A DNA stretch of 9,603 nucleotides. Source: DATDCV01 sp036524155 (GTDB lineage Bacteria; Verrucomicrobiota; Verrucomicrobiia; Limisphaerales; UBA8199). Below the pieces are notes generated by a model. It was given only the letters and a program-made list of their open reading frames with translations. It had not been told where the DNA came from and did not search any database. How positions within the stretch are numbered: the first letter of the stretch is position 1; each line of letters begins with the position of its first letter. Position numbers and translations under genes: made by a program. The stretch covers positions 1 through 9,603 of the forward strand of contig DATDCV010000670.1 of the NCBI GenBank assembly GCA_036524155.1. The letters are read 5' to 3'. Positions 1-7,100 of this stretch are shown here, in pieces.

Positions 1-803
1 GTGGCGTAGGCGCTGTTGGTACTTCCCTGTCCGTTGGTGACCAGACAACGGAACTGGGCGTTATTGTCGGAGAGCAGGGCCGGCGCCAGGGTGTAAGCGG
101 AGCCGGTAGCGCCGGGGATGTTCGCGGCGCCGCGCTGCCACTGATAGGCGGCCCCGTATGCCCAGGCGATCTGGACACTGAAGGTTGCCACGCCGCCCTC
201 GGTCACGGTGACGTTGGCAGGCTGTTGCGTGATCTGGGGCGGGGTCAATCCGAACACCTGCAGCCGGCTTCCGGGAATTGGTTCCTCGATGGTTCCGTCC
301 GGCAGTTGCCAGCGCACCGCCAGGTTGTCGCCGCCGCTGCCCTCCTTCATCAGCGCCTCGATATAATACTTCCTGCCGCCGACCAATGACACCGGCATGG
401 AGGCCTGCTCTGAATATTTTCCCCATTCGCGTGACGAAGTCCAGCCGGGGACTGACGCAATCACCGTTTTGTTGCCGGGCGTGGTGTCGGTACTCAGGAA
501 CAGAATGGAGTTGTCGTCGCTGGCGACCCAGAAATTGTAGTCCCCGGTGGTTGGCGGTAACAGGTAGGCGCTTAGGCGCTGGCCGTAGTAATCCGCGACG
601 TCAGTCGGAGCCTCGAAGGTGGGGAGGACCTCAACGGAAGACGGGCTGGACGGAAAGGCCGGGCTACTCGTCAGGTCGGGGATGGTGGTTCCCGCAATCC
701 CGTCATAGACCTCTCGCAGCACGCCTGCGCTTTGCGCAAACCCATCTCGCGCGGGAGTTAGGAAGAGGGTGAGTATGGCCAAAGTGAGATGGAACTGCTT
801 CAT
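1..803 (-). CDS. Secreted PA14 / Ig-like domain protein, N-terminal part (cut by window edge)
   Basis: The frame opens at the ATG whose complement is at 801-803 and runs off the left edge without a stop, giving 267 visible residues. Residues 1-23 form a signal peptide (MKQFHLTLAILTLFL, then a cleavage-like FAQ-SAG). Residues about 28-185 resemble a PA14 beta-barrel: 'REVYDGIAGTTIPDL' opening, 'TGDYNFWVASDDNSILFLS' core, 'GGRKYYIEALMKEG' and 'NLAVRWQLPDG' closing strands. PA14 modules generally bind carbohydrate. An Ig-like domain starts at about 188 ('PPQITQQPANVTVTEGG') with the paired Trp ('YQWQRG') and Cys ('FRCLVTN'). This order is very common in secreted proteins of Verrucomicrobia, usually followed by further Ig or catalytic modules that lie outside the window. 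The start is supported by the signal peptide; no good Shine-Dalgarno is visible. The role is probably extracellular or cell-surface polysaccharide binding (inference). Domain calls are from visual motif recognition only. Confidence 0.85.
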   Translation of the reverse strand, partial: MKQFHLTLAILTLFLTPARDGFAQSAGVLREVYDGIAGTTIPDLTSSPAFPSSPSSVEVLPTFEAPTDVADYYGQRLSAYLLPPTTGDYNFWVASDDNSILFLSTDTTPGNKTVIASVPGWTSSREWGKYSEQASMPVSLVGGRKYYIEALMKEGSGGDNLAVRWQLPDGTIEEPIPGSRLQVFGLTPPQITQQPANVTVTEGGVATFSVQIAWAYGAAYQWQRGAANIPGATGSAYTLAPALLSDNNAQFRCLVTNGQGSTNSAYA

Positions 804-1169
804 ATCGTCATCATAACTTTAGCCGTGAACGCCTCAGATCTGCAATTTCTTAATAAAGGGTATGATCAGATCCAACCAGGCGAATCCGGCAGCGCGCTAT
901 TGGCTGGTGGTTGATCGTGTGCGCTCAGAATCACTGCAACCTGGTGCAACCCAGTGCAAATGAGTGCAACGCGGTGCAACGGGCGCCGGGCGGAGCCGGA
1001 GCGGATTGGGAGGCAGAGCGGGCAAAGCGACCGCCAAATTCTTCCGTTGAAACTGTTAGAACACATGTCAAAGAGAATTGTCGCGCTGCGGGACCAAGCG
1101 GCACGAAGAGCAATCATGGACACACTGTGGCGCGGCCGTGAGCGAGTATCTTCTTAGTGGAACAGAATT
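804..1169. other. Intergenic region, no convincing gene
   Basis: This 366-bp gap lies between the end of the extended isoprenoid-enzyme frame and the start of the PA14 protein, both on the minus strand. Short frames cross it on both strands, but none has coding character or a recognisable product. Its one ordered element is the 10-bp tandem array at 931-980. AT-rich patches lie at about 845-860 and 1167-1184. A minus-strand promoter for the PA14 gene must lie here. TTGCAG followed 18 bp later by TAAAGT (complement of about 814-843) is the best match seen, but it is weak. No stem-loop with a T tract was found that would terminate the upstream gene. Confidence 0.6.
931..980. repeat. Five tandem 10-bp units, consensus NNNGTGCAAC
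   Basis: TGCAAC or its variant occurs at 935-940, 945-950, 955-960 (TGCAAA), 965-970 and 975-980, with a spacing of exactly 10 bp each time. The base before it is G in four of five units, giving GTGCAAC. The three remaining bases of each unit vary, so this is not a simple decayed microsatellite. Ten-bp spacing places each motif on nearly the same face of the DNA helix, as expected for an array bound cooperatively by a protein. The array lies 128-177 bp upstream of the PA14 gene start. No binder is recognised. Confidence 0.75.
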
Positions 1170-1346
1170 TTAATTAAGAAAGAAAGGTCCCTGGTTTTGG
1201 AAGCACTTCTCGAAGGGGTTCCGGTCAATGAAGCCGAAGCCGTGTTGCCGGCCATCTTCCTCGGCCACGGCGGTGTCGGAGCGCCATTGTTTGAGGCGGG
1301 CGATTTCCCGGAACAGGTCGAGCTCGGCCTGGTGAAAGGCCTTTGG
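1170..1346 (-). other. In-frame coding-like tail beyond the TGA of the isoprenoid-type enzyme gene
   Basis: Directly after the TGA at 1347-1349 the same frame stays open for 58 codons to a TAA at 1170-1172. The translation begins PKAFHQAELDLFREIARLKQ, then runs through 'QHGFGFIDRNPFEKCF' to 'GPFFLN'. It looks like real protein: an amphipathic helix, no low complexity, roughly three quarters of third positions G or C, and a clearly lower GC at second positions, which is the coding pattern of the neighbouring genes. It has no ATG and only one poor internal GTG, so it is unlikely to be a separate gene. It is best read as the original C-terminus of the upstream gene, now behind a nonsense codon, or as a read-through extension. 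A sequencing error at 1347 would also explain it. Confidence 0.5.
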
Positions 1347-2747
1347 TCAATCCAGCAAATCGAAGGCGGAATGGATGCGGCGGCTGCGGCGCAGCCGGGA
1401 GATGATGGTCCTGCATTCGGCATCCAGGCTTGCCTGGCGGCTGTTGATGAAACTGAAGTGCGCCGGGAAGAAGCTCTCCAGCGCGGCCACAAAACGGGCG
1501 GTATAGAAACCACAGTTTCGGGCGACCGCCTGGAGCAGCAGCAGCTTGCAGTTCGCCTGGATCAGAGCCTTGACGGGTTGAAACTTTGGCGCCTCGAAGC
1601 GGCAAGACGACCACAACACGGTTTGTGTAAACGACCAGAGCCTGGAGGCAAGCTCATCCAGGAGGCCATGGGCGGCCTGGCGGGCGAAGACCGTCACATG
1701 GCCATTGGCGAGGTCGTTCCGAAGGTCCTGGAGGTCGTCGAGTAATTGAAGCAGAACACCATAGCCAAACATGAAGTCCGCCTCTGGATCGCTCAACCGC
1801 CCGGCGACGAGACAGGCATCGGCGAGGACGGAAGTCCCTCCCTTTTCGACGGTGATACGGATAAGGTCCTGCTCATTGGGGAGGCTGGTGGCCTGTTGCT
1901 GCTGCTGGAGGCTGGAGATCTGAGCACGATGGATGGCGCTGAGGCTGAAATAGACGTCCTCGAACTCCGGCCTGGGGAAGGACTCTTCGATCAGCGCGAC
2001 CAGGCGGCCGACCTGGGCGGCATGGGAATCCGGCGGCGCAACTCGGGAGCCACCCAGGCGCCGCCCCAGCCATTCTCCAAAGCCAATCTTCGCCTCGCGC
2101 GGGATTTGGGGGTCATCGAGGTAGTTGTCCGTCCAGGGGTAGAGCATGCAATAGGCGAAAACGGGCGCGGAAAGGGCGACCTTCCGCTCGAGGAGCAACT
2201 GGATGCTGTAAATTACCCAAAGGTTGCGCAGCGCCTGAAACAGGCTTTCATCGCTGAGGGCCGAGTCGAACGTCCTGGCATCGCGGACAAATTGCTGTGT
2301 TGCGTCCAGGCCTGTCCGAGTGAAGAACAGGTCCAATCCGGCCTCCGGCAGGCCGAGGGTCCGCCCGGCCAGCTCTTTGGCTGTGTTAAGGAGGTCTTCA
2401 CGCCAGCCCTCACGCCGTTGCCGCGAGCGGGGAAAACACCGCAGTTTGGTCTTGATTTCTTCGAGCTGCAGGTTCAGACGCGACTCGCGCTCGAGCTTTT
2501 GGCGAGGAGGTATGACGGGTCCCATCCGAGGAGTTGCAGCGTCGGCGGCCTCCCAAAGGGCGGTGTATTTGGCGACGTAATTTTCGACCGTCTGGCGGGA
2601 TAGCCGCCAGGGCACTTCGCTCGGCCCCGGCAGAGGCAGAGAGATGAGCGAGAAAAGCGGCAGGGGAGGCAGTTGCGCTATCCCCCTGTCGCTTTCGGGA
2701 GCATGCGAGTCATACATGACTTCAGGCTGTAATACGCGGCGGGGCAC
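1347..2747 (-). CDS. Class I isoprenoid biosynthesis enzyme-like protein (all-alpha terpene/prenyl synthase fold)
   Basis: The 466-residue protein is mostly helical and carries two Asp-rich motifs of the kind that bind Mg-diphosphate in class I isoprenoid enzymes. These are D207-N-Y-L-D211-D212, within 'YPWTDNYLDD' (2112-2129), and D337-D338-L-Q-D341-L-R-N-D345 (1713-1739). Between them 'EKGGTSVLADACLVAG' (301-316) resembles the helix that precedes the second motif in prenyl synthases. The N-terminal ~50 residues are Pro-rich and a poly-Gln run lies at 281-285. I do not recognise a specific product; synthase, cyclase or a polyprenyl-transfer role are all possible. The frame opens at a GTG (2747), with an in-frame TGA just upstream. 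The ATG at residue 11 (2717) is an equally good start, and neither has a clear Shine-Dalgarno. The gene is divergent from the efflux operon. The frame continues beyond its TGA as coding-like sequence, so the gene may be truncated or broken. Confidence 0.75.
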   Translation of the reverse strand: MPRRVLQPEVMYDSHAPESDRGIAQLPPLPLFSLISLPLPGPSEVPWRLSRQTVENYVAKYTALWEAADAATPRMGPVIPPRQKLERESRLNLQLEEIKTKLRCFPRSRQRREGWREDLLNTAKELAGRTLGLPEAGLDLFFTRTGLDATQQFVRDARTFDSALSDESLFQALRNLWVIYSIQLLLERKVALSAPVFAYCMLYPWTDNYLDDPQIPREAKIGFGEWLGRRLGGSRVAPPDSHAAQVGRLVALIEESFPRPEFEDVYFSLSAIHRAQISSLQQQQQATSLPNEQDLIRITVEKGGTSVLADACLVAGRLSDPEADFMFGYGVLLQLLDDLQDLRNDLANGHVTVFARQAAHGLLDELASRLWSFTQTVLWSSCRFEAPKFQPVKALIQANCKLLLLQAVARNCGFYTARFVAALESFFPAHFSFINSRQASLDAECRTIISRLRRSRRIHSAFDLLD

Positions 2748-2891
2748 GAAAAAGTTTCAGGAAGATGCGTCTCAGCAAAGGCGGCGAGGCAGGGCCCCTC
2801 AAGAGCTCATCCTGGTCTCCGGCTGAAATGATGTGGGTAAACACAAGCGTCCTCGGGCGCAGCAGTATCCTCACGCGACGAGGGGGGAAGC

Positions 2892-2920
2892 TTGCGGGGG
2901 CGCAGGGTGTGCCTTATAAG
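2892..2920 (+). promoter_or_regulatory. Candidate sigma70-type promoter for the RND operon
   Basis: TTGCGG at 2892-2897 (the first three bases match the -35 consensus) is followed after 17 bp by TATAAG at 2915-2920 (five of six match the -10 consensus). Transcription would begin near 2927, about 118 nt before the GTG of the adaptor gene but only about 25 nt before the in-frame ATG at 2952. It is the best match seen on the plus strand of this gap. The organism's sigma-factor preference is unknown, so this is a prediction. Confidence 0.4.
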
Positions 2921-2951
2921 TGTGAGCAACCGTGGATGGTATTTCAAGGCG

Positions 2952-3029
2952 ATGAATCGGCCGATGGGAACTGAGTTTTCAGGGGCGGGCCGAGGAGGCG
3001 CGCCCGCGGCAAATCCGAAGCGGAGGTGA
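2952..3029 (+). other. Short reading frame upstream of, and in frame with, the adaptor gene, ended by TGA
   Basis: ATG at 2952 opens 25 codons (MNRPMGTEFSG ... NPKRR) before a TGA at 3027-3029. The frame is the same as that of the adaptor gene. Fifteen nt after the TGA comes its annotated GTG start, with 'QGLRF' encoded in between. If the TGA were TGG, the joined product would have a basic stretch (KRR, R) directly before the hydrophobic lipoprotein signal, which the GTG-started protein lacks. It may therefore be the lost N-terminus of the adaptor, a leader peptide, or chance. A weak AAGG lies just two bases from the ATG region (2946-2949). Confidence 0.3.
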
Positions 3030-3044
3030 CAGGGGCTTCGGTTC

Positions 3045-4163
3045 GTGCTGGCGGGGGTCATCCTGGGCGCGTTGATGCTACTGGCGGCGTGCTCGCGTCG
3101 CAACCCGCAGGCCCCGGCCCAGGCCACCACGGCCGTCCCGGTGACGGTGACGAACGCGGTAGCCACCGACATTCCGCAGCAATTGTCGGCGATCGGCACG
3201 GTGCAGCCGTTTTCGACGGTGTCAGTCAAAAGCCAGATTCACGGAATCCTGGCCAAGGTCGGCTTCAAACAGGGCGAACACGTGCATGCGGGCGACTTGA
3301 TTTTTCTGATTGACCCGCGGCCCTCCGAGGCGGCACGGGACCAGGCGGTGGCGAATCTCGCGCGCGACCGGGCGTTGCTGGCGAAGGCGGAAGCCGATTT
3401 GCGGCGCGACGCGGATCTGCTCACCAACAACATCGTTTCACCGGCAACTTTCGACCAGGACCGCGCGAACGTGGATTCGCTCAAAGCGATCATCGCGGCG
3501 GATGCCGCGGCCGTCACGAACCTTGAAGTGCAACTGAGTTTTTGCTACCTCAAATCGCCGATCGACGGACGGATCGGGACGCTGCTGGTCAACGAAGGCA
3601 ACCTGGTGAAGGACCTCGAGACGGTGCTGGCGGTAATCAACCAGATGAAGCCGACCTACGTGGATTTTTCCCTGCCCGAACAATACCTGCCGGTAGTGCG
3701 CAATCACATGACCAACGGGGCGCTGAAGGTGGAGGCGACCATTCCCCGGTATGACGGGCGGTGCGCCGAAGGCCAGCTTTTACTCATCAATAATCAAGTG
3801 GATCCGACAGGCACAATCCTGCTGCGCGCGCAGTTCGCCAACGAAGACGAAATGCTGTGGCCGGGCCAGTTTGTGAACGCGACGCTGACGCTGTCGATCG
3901 AGCACAACGTCGTGGTGGTGCCGTCGGCGGCGGTGCAACTGAGCCAGGACGGCAAGTATGTGTGTGTGGTAAAAGCAGACGACACGGCGGACATCCGCAA
4001 GGTGGAAGTGGGCAGCGTGTACGGATCGTTGACGGTAGTGAAGCAGGGCGTGGAAGCCGGCGAGCGAGTGGTGACGAGCGGCCAATTACGCCTGGTGCAG
4101 GGCAGCAAGGTGAGAATCGTGAACGCGGAGGAGCCTGACCGGCCGAGCCGAGGATCCGGATGA
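3045..4163 (+). CDS. RND efflux periplasmic adaptor subunit (membrane fusion protein), lipoprotein type
   Basis: This is a 372-residue HlyD/AcrA/MdtA-like adaptor that links the inner-membrane RND pump to an outer-membrane channel. A hydrophobic signal (VILGALMLLAAC) ends in a lipobox with the lipidated Cys at residue 16. It is followed by the usual order: a barrel-sandwich half (about 48-92, 'VSVKSQIHGILAKVGFKQGEHVHAGD'-like region), an alpha-helical hairpin (about 93-162, Ala/Asp/Arg-rich), the second lipoyl half ('CYLKSPIDGRIG', 167-178, then 'VNEGNLVKDLETVLAVINQ'), a beta-barrel (about 203-285, including 'MLWPGQFVNATLTL') and a membrane-proximal domain to about 360. The GTG start follows an in-frame TGA closely. 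AGGGG at 3031-3035 is a possible ribosome site. The N-terminus lacks the usual basic residues, which makes the start suspect. The transporter gene follows after 18 nt, so the two are co-transcribed. Confidence 0.93.
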   Translation: MLAGVILGALMLLAACSRRNPQAPAQATTAVPVTVTNAVATDIPQQLSAIGTVQPFSTVSVKSQIHGILAKVGFKQGEHVHAGDLIFLIDPRPSEAARDQAVANLARDRALLAKAEADLRRDADLLTNNIVSPATFDQDRANVDSLKAIIAADAAAVTNLEVQLSFCYLKSPIDGRIGTLLVNEGNLVKDLETVLAVINQMKPTYVDFSLPEQYLPVVRNHMTNGALKVEATIPRYDGRCAEGQLLLINNQVDPTGTILLRAQFANEDEMLWPGQFVNATLTLSIEHNVVVVPSAAVQLSQDGKYVCVVKADDTADIRKVEVGSVYGSLTVVKQGVEAGERVVTSGQLRLVQGSKVRIVNAEEPDRPSRGSG

Positions 4164-4181
4164 CGTAGTTCCCGCCCGGCC

Positions 4182-7100
4182 ATGAGCATTTCCGAGCCAT
4201 TCATCCGCCGGCCCATTGCCACGACCCTGGTGATGTCCGGCATCCTGTTGTTCGGCGTGATGGCTTACCGCACGCTGCCCGTGAGTGATTTGCCGAACGT
4301 CGATTTCCCCACCGTCGTCGTCTCGGCGAGTCTGCCAGGCGCGAACCCGGAGACGATGGCTTCGGCCGTGGCGACGCCGCTGGAGCGGCAGTTCTCCTCG
4401 ATTGACGGCCTGGATTCAATGACCTCGGTGAGCAGCCTCGGCTCGTCTCAGATCACGCTCCAATTCAGCCTCCGCCGCAAAATCAACGACGTGCCGCCAG
4501 ACATCCTGGCGGCGATCACGCAAGCGACACCGTTATTGCCGCCCGGCATGCCGCAGCCGCCGACCTTCCGCAAGGTCAACCCGGCGGACGCGCCGATTCT
4601 GTTCATCGCCCTGACATCCTCGGTGCTGCCGATGTGGACGCTGAGCAACTACGGCGAGGTGCTGATGGCGCAGCGCATTTCGATGGTGAACGGCGTGGCG
4701 CAGGTGTCGGTGTTCGGCAGCCAGCACTACGCCGTCCACGTTCAGGTCAACCCCGACGCGCTGGCCAGCCGCGGCATCGGGATTGACGAAGTGCAGCAGG
4801 CGGTTCGCGGCGCGAACGTGAACCTGCCGGTCGGCACGGTCTATGGCAAGGAGCGGTCCTTCACCATTCAAGCCAGCGGCCAGCTTCTGCAGGCCGCGCC
4901 CTACGAAGACATCATCGTGGCCTATCGCAATGGGGCGCCGGTCCGGCTGCGGGACATCGGACGGGCCATCGACAGTGTCGAGGACGAACGCACGGCCTCA
5001 TGGTACAACGACGCGACCCATCACGACCGCTCGATCATCCTGGCGGTTCAACGCCAACCCGGCGCCAACACCGTCGAAGTGTGCGACGCGATCAAGAAGC
5101 TGCTGCCCACGTTCCAATCGTATCTGCCGCCCTCGGTCGAACTGCATACCGTTTATGATCGTTCGGTGACGATTCACGATTCGGTGCGGGACGTGCAGTT
5201 CACGCTGATGCTGAGCCTGGCGCTGGTCATCATGGTCATCTTCCTCTTCCTGCGCAATTTGTCCGCCACGGTCATCCCCAGCCTGGCGCTGCCGCTAAGC
5301 GTGGTGGGCACGTTCGCGTTCATGTACCTGCTGGAGTTTTCGCTCGACAACCTGTCGTTGCTGGCTCTGACGCTTTCGATCGGCTTCGTGGTGGACGACG
5401 CGATCGTGATGCTGGAAAACATCGTCCGCCACATGGAGATGGGGGAGAAACCATTCGAGGCCGCGCTCAAAGGCGCCAGGCAAATCGGCTTCACTATTTT
5501 GTCGATGACGCTGTCGCTGGCGGCGGTGTTCATCCCGGTGCTGTTTATGGGCGGGATCATCGGCCGGCTGTTCCGCGAATTTTCCGTCACGATCGTCTGC
5601 TCGATTCTCATTTCCGGTTTCGTCTCGCTGACGCTGACGCCGATGCTGTGCAGCAAGTTCCTCCGCCCGCACGGCGAGGAGCGGCATGGCCGGCTCTTCA
5701 AAGCCTCCGAGCGTTTTTTTGACTCGATGCTGAGCTTCTACCGGACGACGCTGCGGTGGGTGCTGGCCCACCGGCGCACCGTGATGCTCGTCAACCTCAG
5801 CATTCTCCTGGTAACCGGCGCACTGTTCGTTGTTGTCCCCAAGGGTTTCCTGCCCGACGAGGACACGAGCCAGATCTTCACGATCACCGAAACGCCTCAA
5901 GGCACGGCCTTCCCGGAACTGCTCAAACGCCAGAACGTCATCGTTGAGATGGCGCGCCAGGACCCGAATGTGGAGGCGTTCTTCTCCAGCGCGGGCGGTG
6001 GTGGCTCGTCCAGTCTCGGGGGCCAGAACTTCGGCCGCATGTTTTTTCATTTGAAACCTGCGGATAAGCGCAAGCTGGACGTGTACGGCGTGATGCAGGA
6101 GTTGCGCCGGAAGTTCGCGGCCGTGCCCGGCATCTCCGTGTTCATGCAGAACCCGCCGATCATCCGCATCGGCGGCCAGCTTACCAAGAGCCTTTACCAA
6201 CTCGCGCTGCAAAGCCCGGACCTGGATGAACTCTATCGGGCCGCGCCGGTGCTGGAGTCCAAGCTGCGGGCCCTGCCGGAACTGCAGGACGTGACCACGG
6301 ACCTCCAAATCCGCAACCCCGAAGTCAATTTCGAGATTGACCGCGACAAGGCGGCGGCGAAAGGGGTGACGCCGGGCCAAATCGAGACCGCGCTCTCCCA
6401 AGGCTTCGGGCCGTTGTGGATTTCGACTATTTACGCGCCCAACGACCAATACAAAGTCCTGCTGGAGCTGGCCCCCAATTACCAGATGGACCCGGCGACC
6501 ATTTCCAAGCTCTACGTGAAGTCCTCGACCGGCAACCTCGTCCGCCTCGACACCATTGGACGACTGACCGAAGACGTCGGCCCGCAAAGCATCAGCCACC
6601 TGGGCCAACTTCCCGCGGTGACAGTTTCATTCAACCTGCGGCCGGGCGTCGCGCTCGGCGACGCGGTGGACAGGGCGCGCCAGGTCGCACACGAGGTCCT
6701 GCCGCCGACGGTCACCACCAGCTTCCAGGGCACGGCCCAGGCCTTTCAGTCCTCCCTGGCCGGGATGGGCCTCCTGCTGGTGTTGGCGATCGTTTTCATC
6801 TACATCGTCCTCGGCATCCTTTACGAAAGCTTCGTGCACCCGCTGACGATTCTCTCCGGGCTGCCATCCGCCGGCCTGGGCGCGCTGCTGACTGCCGTGA
6901 TTTTTCGAAACGACCTTAACGTTTATACCTTCGTCGGACTTATCCTGCTCATTGGCATCGTGAAGAAGAACGCGATCATGCAGATTGACTTTGCGCTGGA
7001 CGCGCAGCGCAAGGCCGGCAAATCGCCCGCGGACGCCATCTTCGACGGTTGCGTGGTCAGGTTTCGCCCGATCATGATGACGACGATGGCCGCGCTCATG

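Larger units (their letters stand above)
2748..3044. other. Divergent intergenic region between isoprenoid-type enzyme and RND operon
   Basis: This 297-bp stretch must hold the promoters of the leftward enzyme gene and the rightward efflux operon. On the plus strand it contains a good -35/-10 pair (2892-2920), a short reading frame ending in TGA (2952-3029), and a GC-rich inverted repeat, GCGGGC at 2985-2990 with GCCCGC at 3002-3007 (11-nt loop). No convincing leftward promoter was found. Open frames crossing it on the minus strand overlap the adaptor gene and look like shadows. No regulator gene accompanies the pump here. Confidence 0.6.

Noticed and set aside
931..980. CRISPR array
   Set aside because: The repeat units are only 10 bp with 3-4 bp variable parts, there are no spacers of CRISPR length and there are no cas genes.
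1065..1157. Small plus-strand frame of 30 codons starting MSKRIVALRDQ
   Set aside because: It could be a helix-forming microprotein, but there is no Shine-Dalgarno, no strong coding bias and no recognisable family. It is too short to support.
1197..2603. Two back-to-back plus-strand open frames (182 and 285 codons) opposite the isoprenoid-type enzyme gene
   Set aside because: They are antisense shadows produced by the high GC3 of the minus-strand gene. The minus-strand product has coherent Asp-rich motifs and helices, while the plus-strand translations have no recognisable domain.
2985..3007. Rho-independent terminator from the inverted repeat GCGGGC/GCCCGC
   Set aside because: The stem is only 6 bp with an 11-nt loop, and no T tract follows. 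At most it is a leader hairpin.
2807..3229. Minus-strand open frame of 140 codons crossing the divergent intergenic region
   Set aside because: It overlaps the start of the adaptor gene, has no domain, and its residue composition looks like translated non-coding GC-rich DNA.
5295..6608. Long minus-strand open frame (437 codons) opposite the RND transporter gene
   Set aside because: The sense strand clearly encodes a full-length RND pump. The antisense translation is His/Gln/Arg-rich, as expected from mirrored GC-rich codons.
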